Of a DNA stretch of 64,000 bases, positions 59,480-64,000 are shown one piece after another. Below the pieces are notes generated by a model. That model searched no databases. It was not told the origin of the DNA and saw nothing but the letters and a program-made list of their open reading frames with translations. Position numbers and translations under genes: made by a program. Within the stretch, counting starts at the first letter, position 1. Every line of letters begins with the position of its first letter. The stretch comes from Vibrio chagasii (GTDB lineage: Bacteria > Pseudomonadota > Gammaproteobacteria > Enterobacterales > Vibrionaceae): contig CP090851.1 in NCBI GenBank assembly GCA_041879415.1, forward strand, positions 2,170,001-2,234,000, written 5' to 3'.

Positions 59480-59959
59480 ATGAAACATAAAACAATCGTT
59501 CTTCCTCTAGTAATGCTAACTGCCGCTCAACAAGCTTCAGCTGACCCATACATTGGTGCAAGCTACTTATACTCAGAGTATCAAGTAGAGAGTGAAAATG
59601 TGGACATGACCGATCAAAATAGCGGTTACAACTTATACTTGGGTTACGCATTTAATGACCTGCTTTCTATCGAAGCTGGTTACGCAGATTTTGTTGATAC
59701 GAACAAAGACTTCGAGCACCTATACTCAAACGCATGGTTAACAAGTGCAAAAGTTTCTTTGCCAATCACAATCTTTGATATTTATGGCCGTGCTGGTATC
59801 GGTCACTTTGAAAGTAACCTAGGTGACAGCAACGATGTTTACTACGGTGTGGGTGCTGGTGTGAAGATTGGTCCTGCTCGTGTTGCTCTTGAATACACAA
59901 TGTACGAAGCAAAACTTATCGAGAACGGTTACGCAATTAGCGCTGAATTCCACTTCTAA
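59480..59959 (+). CDS. Small outer-membrane beta-barrel protein
   Basis: A 159-residue protein with a signal peptide cleaved near ASA-DPY (residue 21). Alternating strands (YIGASYLYSEYQV, GYNLYLGYAF, LSIEAGYADF, IFDIYGRAGIGHF, VYYGVGAGVKIG) and the terminal Phe indicate an eight-stranded OmpA/OmpX-like barrel. No specific family function. It interrupts the csdA-csdE neighbourhood. Confidence 0.85.
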   Translation: MKHKTIVLPLVMLTAAQQASADPYIGASYLYSEYQVESENVDMTDQNSGYNLYLGYAFNDLLSIEAGYADFVDTNKDFEHLYSNAWLTSAKVSLPITIFDIYGRAGIGHFESNLGDSNDVYYGVGAGVKIGPARVALEYTMYEAKLIENGYAISAEFHF

Positions 59960-59997
59960 TTCTTCTCTCGACGTATTCAGTTATCCGTTAAAACGAA

Positions 59998-60028
59998 AAA
60001 CGGTGCCATTGGGCACCGTTTCTTTTTA
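59998..60028 (+). terminator. Terminator after the barrel gene
   Basis: A 10-bp stem (AAACGGTGCC / GGCACCGTTT) with loop ATTG, then CTTTTT. Confidence 0.88.
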
Positions 60029-60112
60029 ATACTGTCGCTTGCTTATCTGTACTAAGAAGTTGTTAAACGAACAAGCTCTCAAACAGAAAGGCGTTCTAAA
60101 ACAAATAGACGC

Positions 60113-60541
60113 TTAAGCGGAGAGATTCTTGATCTGCTCAACAATCGCTTTAAGTCCGTTTCCTCTTGAAGGGCTCAAATGCGTAATCAAGCCAATCTCG
60201 TCGAAATAGCCATCGATATCAAACGCTTGAACTTGCTCTGATGTTTTACCGTCATATGCCGCCATTACTAACGCAATAAGTCCGCGTACAATACGTGCGT
60301 CTGAATCGGCACAAAAGTACCAAACACCGTCGATATTCTGCGAAACTAACCACACCTGACTCTCACAACCAGATACCACTACCTGCTCACTTTTCAGCTC
60401 ATCAGGCATTACTGGCAGTTTCTTACCCCATTGAATTACTTGACGGTAACGGTCTTCCCAACCGTTGAAAGCCTGCATTTTTGCGACAATATCATCACTA
60501 GTAATTTCGTTGCCAAATGGAGAGCTCGGGAATGACATCAT
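60113..60541 (-). CDS. csdE: Sulfur acceptor CsdE (SufE family)
   Basis: A 142-residue SufE-fold protein that accepts persulfide from CsdA. The acceptor cysteine is in VVSGCESQVWL near residue 61. Segments WEDRYRQVIQWGKKLP and DARIVRGLIALVMAAYDG are conserved. It is 41 bp downstream of tcdA and probably co-transcribed with it. Confidence 0.93.
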   Translation of the reverse strand: MMSFPSSPFGNEITSDDIVAKMQAFNGWEDRYRQVIQWGKKLPVMPDELKSEQVVVSGCESQVWLVSQNIDGVWYFCADSDARIVRGLIALVMAAYDGKTSEQVQAFDIDGYFDEIGLITHLSPSRGNGLKAIVEQIKNLSA

Positions 60542-60582
60542 TTTTATATCCAGTAAATTCTTATTAGGCGTACAGTAACGTA

Positions 60583-61404
60583 TTACTTACTGTGCTTTTG
60601 AATGATCTTTTCTACAATACGCGAAACAGCAACAAACCCAAAAGTCGCAGTTACTACAGTTGCAGCACCAAAACCGGTCGCGCAATCCATACGTTTAGGA
60701 CCTTCCGCTGTCGCTTTCACAGCACATACACTGCCATCCGCTTGAGGGTATTTAAGTTGCTCGGTCGAGAACACACAATCGATGCCAAACTTACGCGCAG
60801 GATTCTTAGGGAAGTTATGATGACGACGCAGCGTATCTTTCAGTTTCTTCGCCAGTGGATCTTGAATCGTTTTAGTCAGATCCGCCACTTTAATTTGCGT
60901 TGGGTCGATTTGACCACCTGCACCACCAGTGGTGATTACCTTAATTTTGTTACTGCGGCAATACGCCAATAGCGAAGCCTTAGCCTTCATGCTATCGATC
61001 GCATCCAGCACAAAATCGAACTCTTTCGACAGGTATTCAGCCTGGTTGTCAGGACCGATGAAATCGTCAATCAGGTTAACTTTACACTCAGGATTAATCA
61101 GCTTAACGCGCTCGGCCATCACTTCTATTTTGCTCTTACCTACCGTGCCCGACATTGCATGAATCTGACGGTTGATGTTCGTAACACACACATCATCCAT
61201 ATCGATCAATGTCAGCTCACCCACGCCAGTACGCGCAAGCGCTTCAACCGCCCATGAACCAACGCCACCAATACCGATCACACACACATGTGCCGCTCTA
61301 AGTATGTCGACTTCACTATTACCATACAGACGACGAGTGCCACCGAATCGTTGGTCATAGTTTTCTGAAGCTGGAGTGGTCAATTCACGCATTGTTGCCG
61401 CCAA
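60583..61404 (-). CDS. tcdA: tRNA t6A37 dehydratase TcdA (CsdL)
   Basis: A 273-residue E1-like enzyme that cyclises t6A37 to ct6A37 in tRNAs reading ANN codons, using ATP and sulfur-relay partner CsdE. The ATP loop is VIGIGGVGSWAVEALARTG near residue 41, with VTTGGAGGQIDPT and GPKRMDCATGFGAATVV further on. A start at Met5 is also possible. Confidence 0.95.
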   Translation of the reverse strand: MAATMRELTTPASENYDQRFGGTRRLYGNSEVDILRAAHVCVIGIGGVGSWAVEALARTGVGELTLIDMDDVCVTNINRQIHAMSGTVGKSKIEVMAERVKLINPECKVNLIDDFIGPDNQAEYLSKEFDFVLDAIDSMKAKASLLAYCRSNKIKVITTGGAGGQIDPTQIKVADLTKTIQDPLAKKLKDTLRRHHNFPKNPARKFGIDCVFSTEQLKYPQADGSVCAVKATAEGPKRMDCATGFGAATVVTATFGFVAVSRIVEKIIQKHSK

Positions 61405-61424
61405 TTTATTTCTGAGAAAAAGAA

Positions 61425-61449
61425 AAGAGTGCGTTTTATACGCACTCTT
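61425..61449 (-). terminator. Terminator after mltA
   Basis: A 9-bp stem (AAGAGTGCG / CGCACTCTT) with a 7-nt loop. On the minus strand it is followed by TTCTTTTTCTC, ending mltA before tcdA. Confidence 0.8.
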
Positions 61450-61505
61450 GAATAAAAAGTCTAGGGGATTAGCGATTCGCTTTCAATGCCCTATTTTATT
61501 GTCGT

Positions 61506-62609
61506 TTACTCGACCTTTTCAGGCGGTAAAGCCCAAGGCGCTTCAGTCGCGCTACCATCTAAGCCCAATTTCCACACTCGGCCAAAATGCTTGTAGTGAC
61601 CGGCTTCAGTACCTGCACGTGGCCCCATACCATGGTAAAGATCCAAGTGGTTCTGCTTAACCGCGCCGCCCGTATCTAAAACCAGTAACAGTCTTAGTTG
61701 GTGTGCTCCGCTCCAAGTGCCATCGGCATTTAGTAGCGGTACTTCTGCAAGAATCGGCGTTCCCATTGGCAAGATAGAGCGATCACCGGCGACTGCAGCC
61801 ATTGGTAATAGAGGGATACCTGCGCTGCCCATTACCGATAGGTCATCCCTTGCTTCAAAGAAAACGAAAGATGGGTTTTGTTCTAACAGCTCTTTAACGA
61901 CTTCAGGGTCATTCGCCAACACCCACTCTTTGATCGCTTTCAACGACATCTTTTCCCGGGGAACTAAGTCTCGTTCGATCAACACACGACCAATGCTCAC
62001 GTACGCTTTGTTGTTTTTTCCTGCGTACGCAAAATACTGCAAGGTATCGTCATCACCAAAGTGCACGAAACCGCTGCCTTGTACTTCCATCATAAACGGG
62101 TCGATACGGTTAGCAGCGTAGCCAAGTTCAAGTCCTTGACCCTCTAAGGCACCATTGTAGATCTCTTCACGGGTTGGACACTCTTTATCGCAATCTGGCA
62201 GTCCATACACCGGGTAACGGTACTCTTCATTCGCTTCATGGCGCAGTTCCATTACTGGAGAGAAATAGCCTGTGAAAAGCACATTACCTTGCTTATCTCC
62301 GCCACCAAGTTGAGCCGTTTGAACACCAAAGTTTGCGAGTTCACTTGGGTCACCACTTAGCATCGCCCACTCATTAAGTTGCTTGTATAGCGGCTCGTAG
62401 ATTTTCGCCATCGATGGTGATCGAGACACAACCATCTCAGCTTGTTCAGCAAATGCCGTGTAATCTCTTGGTTTATTAGACTCCACTACATCGACCTTAT
62501 TTAAGGTGCGAGGAAATTCATCATCAAGGTGTTGTTGAGCGAGATCGGTGGGTTGAGCACAGCCAAATAAAACAGTGGCAGCGACAAGGGGAAGCCATTT
62601 TTTAATCAC
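61506..62609 (-). CDS. mltA: Membrane-bound lytic murein transglycosylase A
   Basis: An outer-membrane lipoprotein cleaving peptidoglycan to 1,6-anhydromuropeptides. The lipobox is TVLFGC. Conserved segments are FTGYFSPVMELR, EVQGSGFVHFGD and the 3D-domain catalytic LDTGGAVKQNHLDLYHG near the C-terminus. GTG 62609 is favoured by an AGGA site 8 bp upstream and gives 367 residues; ATG 62618 and ATG 62648 are in-frame alternatives. Products can be imported by AmpG encoded at 52.7 kb. Confidence 0.94.
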   Translation of the reverse strand: MIKKWLPLVAATVLFGCAQPTDLAQQHLDDEFPRTLNKVDVVESNKPRDYTAFAEQAEMVVSRSPSMAKIYEPLYKQLNEWAMLSGDPSELANFGVQTAQLGGGDKQGNVLFTGYFSPVMELRHEANEEYRYPVYGLPDCDKECPTREEIYNGALEGQGLELGYAANRIDPFMMEVQGSGFVHFGDDDTLQYFAYAGKNNKAYVSIGRVLIERDLVPREKMSLKAIKEWVLANDPEVVKELLEQNPSFVFFEARDDLSVMGSAGIPLLPMAAVAGDRSILPMGTPILAEVPLLNADGTWSGAHQLRLLLVLDTGGAVKQNHLDLYHGMGPRAGTEAGHYKHFGRVWKLGLDGSATEAPWALPPEKVE

Positions 62610-62699
62610 AAGAGTCATCCTAAAAATTCTATGCATCGAGGATGACAAAAACGATCAGATAACACAATCTTCGTTTGTAAGAGTTTACAAGAAGATAAC

Positions 62700-63188
62700 C
62701 TATCGGACGGAGTTATCAGTGTGGCCTTTTAAACGAAAGACGGGATTGTAATGACTCTCTGAATCCAGCGTCATTTCTGTGTTGTCAGAATTGCTCATTC
62801 GGAAGCGGTACGTCTTATCTCCCGCTTTATACTCGAAGTAGTTGCCGTCAAATTCAAAACTGGTCGCGATAATCGAACCAGCGACAGACACTCCATTGGC
62901 ATTCAACACAAACTCATCCGTTGCATAATGAGCTACATCTTGCTCAATCCAAGTGCCATACAGCAAATGATTTGGCGTTGCAGCCTGCTGCAAACGAGTG
63001 ATGACATCACCATAAAGCGATACGACAGCAAACGAACCGACGAGAGCCAGCACCATCAGGCAACGCTCTATGATCTTGCGCTTCAATGGAGATTGATTGC
63101 GCTGCTCAGCCTCACTGTAGAGGCCTTTAGTAATCTCATCGATTTTATTCTTTTGTGCTGAAGCTTGTGGCATTCGGTTACTACTCAT
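62700..63188 (-). CDS. DUF2850 membrane protein
   Basis: A 162-residue protein with a cytoplasmic charged N-terminus, one membrane helix (about residues 44-62, LMVLALVGSFAVVSLYG) and a C-terminal domain of about 95 residues rich in beta strands (LYGTWIEQDVAHYATDEFVL; YKAGDKTYRFRM). The LYGTW-IEQ core matches the DUF2850 family known from vibrios; function unknown. Divergent from argA, 146 bp apart. Confidence 0.8.
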   Translation of the reverse strand: MSSNRMPQASAQKNKIDEITKGLYSEAEQRNQSPLKRKIIERCLMVLALVGSFAVVSLYGDVITRLQQAATPNHLLYGTWIEQDVAHYATDEFVLNANGVSVAGSIIATSFEFDGNYFEYKAGDKTYRFRMSNSDNTEMTLDSESHYNPVFRLKGHTDNSVR

Positions 63189-63282
63189 GAAGATGCTGTG
63201 CGCATTCTACACTGAGACACTTTATATAATGAAGTCTAGATGAGAATTGTTTGCGCTTTATTCCAAAAAGATGTTGTTTAAA

Positions 63283-63321
63283 TTTGAATTAAAATGCTAA
63301 ATTATCGAATAAATAAACAAA
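63283..63321 (+). promoter_or_regulatory. Probable tandem ArgR boxes upstream of argA
   Basis: TTTGAATTAAAATGCTAA (63283-63300) and ATCGAATAAATAAACAAA (63304-63321) each partly match the 18-bp ARG box (core TGAAT-N4-ATTCA). They are separated by exactly 3 bp, the usual ArgR hexamer spacing, and end 13 bp before the argA start. Confidence 0.5.
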
Positions 63322-63334
63322 TCGGACTTGTTCT

Positions 63335-64000
63335 GTGAAACTAAGAAGTACAGCGCTAGTAAAAGGATTTAGACAATCAACCCCCTATGTTAATGCACAC
63401 CGTGGCAAAACCATGGTCATAATGTTGGGAGGCGAAGCCGTTGCCGATAAGAACTTTGGTAACATAATTAGTGACATCGCTCTGCTCCACAGCCTTGGGG
63501 TAAAGATTGTTCTCGTTCACGGTGCAAGACCACAGATCAACCAATTGCTAGCAAAGCAAGATTGCCACACACCCTATCATAAGAACATTAGAGTCACCGA
63601 TGAATACGCTCTAGGTGTGGCTATGCAGGCTGCTGGACAGCTTCAACTTGCCATCACCGCTCGCCTTTCAATGAGCTTAAACAACACGCCAATGGCAGGC
63701 ACTCAACTTAACGTGATGAGCGGCAACTTCATTACAGCACAGCCACTGGGTGTGGATGATGGCACCGACTATTGCCATAGCGGACGTATTCGTCGAATCG
63801 ATATCGAAGGGATTAATCGCACCCTCGACCAAGGTTCTATCGTGTTACTTGGCCCTATTGCGAGCTCCGTTACTGGCGAAAGCTTTAACCTACTCTCTGA
63901 AGAGGTCGCAACCCAGGTAGCAATTCGTTTAAAAGCCGACAAACTTATTGGCTTTTGCTCTGAGCAAGGGGTAACAGATCAAAACGGCAATGTACTCGCC
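63335..64000 (+). CDS. argA: N-acetylglutamate synthase ArgA (5' part, cut by window end)
   Basis: The first 222 codons of the enzyme that acetylates glutamate to begin arginine synthesis. The GTG start at 63335 reads [20 protein letters not shown]. The amino acid kinase-like domain shows [29 protein letters not shown] and [20 protein letters not shown]. The acetyltransferase domain lies beyond the window. No in-frame stop before base 64000. Position beside mltA-tcdA-csdE-csdA matches E. coli. Confidence 0.93.
   Translation, partial: MKLRSTALVKGFRQSTPYVNAHRGKTMVIMLGGEAVADKNFGNIISDIALLHSLGVKIVLVHGARPQINQLLAKQDCHTPYHKNIRVTDEYALGVAMQAAGQLQLAITARLSMSLNNTPMAGTQLNVMSGNFITAQPLGVDDGTDYCHSGRIRRIDIEGINRTLDQGSIVLLGPIASSVTGESFNLLSEEVATQVAIRLKADKLIGFCSEQGVTDQNGNVLA

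Overview
This window is ordinary chromosome of a marine gammaproteobacterium, almost certainly a Vibrio. The case rests on a complete nqrABCDEF operon with apbE and nqrM, an OmpK-type outer membrane protein, a DUF2850 protein, moderate G+C, and housekeeping gene order matching the Enterobacteria/Vibrio pattern. The Splendidus clade is a guess from overall appearance only. I see no prophage, insertion sequence, integron, CRISPR array or defence island. No complete novel system was found; the most unusual feature is an expanded, internally duplicated tRNA array.

Layout. (1) 1-4.7 kb, minus strand: hemA-prfA-prmC-sirB2-sirB1 (haem entry, release factor 1 and its methylase). (2) 4.8-9.2 kb, plus: lolB-ispE-prs, then pth-ychF. 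(3) 9.4-12.06 kb: 19 tRNA genes (4 Met, 9 Leu-UAG, 6 Gln-UUG) in tandem 272/268-bp units behind one strong promoter and ahead of one terminator. (4) 12.2-20.5 kb: a lactonase-family gene, ubiF (minus), then miaB-ybeZ-ybeY-corC-lnt. This is the same neighbourhood as the E. coli metT-leuW-gln supercluster. (5) 20.6-34.1 kb: a ybeL-type zinc-ribbon gene (minus), then leuS-lptE-holA-rsfS-rlmH-mrdA-rodA-rlpA-dacA-ybeD-lipB-lipA, covering LPS export, cell-wall elongation and lipoate synthesis. nadD, which sits between holA and rsfS in E. coli, is absent here. (6) 34.2-41.9 kb: a mixed segment with an NSS sodium symporter, a YggN-like protein, a GreA/B-like factor, a RecQ-family helicase, SOS-controlled dinB and a double-receiver GGDEF regulator. 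(7) 42-49.3 kb, minus: nqrM, apbE and nqrFEDCBA, the sodium-pumping NADH:quinone reductase and its maturation factors. (8) 49.8-54 kb: bolA (minus), rlmG, yajG, a periplasmic cyclophilin and ampG. (9) 54-57.8 kb: a DUF4397 lipoprotein (minus), ompK and a PanE-like reductase. (10) 57.9-64 kb: csdA, a small beta-barrel gene, csdE, tcdA, mltA, a DUF2850 protein and the 5' part of argA, an order close to the E. coli argA-mltA-tcdA-csdE-csdA locus.

How it works together. Most genes serve translation (tRNAs, RF1, Pth, LeuS, YchF, YbeY, RsfS, RlmH, RlmG, MiaB, TcdA), envelope growth (LolB, Lnt, LptE, PBP2/RodA, RlpA, DacA, MltA, AmpG) and energy or cofactor supply (NQR, UbiF, HemA, LipA/B, CsdA/E). 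Leucine codon use in highly expressed genes such as leuS favours CTA and CTT, which fits the nine tRNA-Leu(UAG) copies. Regulatory signals readable by eye include a stringent-type promoter before the tRNA array, a LexA box before dinB, probable tandem ArgR boxes before argA, and a possible CRP site before ompK. All motif and family calls are from reading the sequence; no database search was run.
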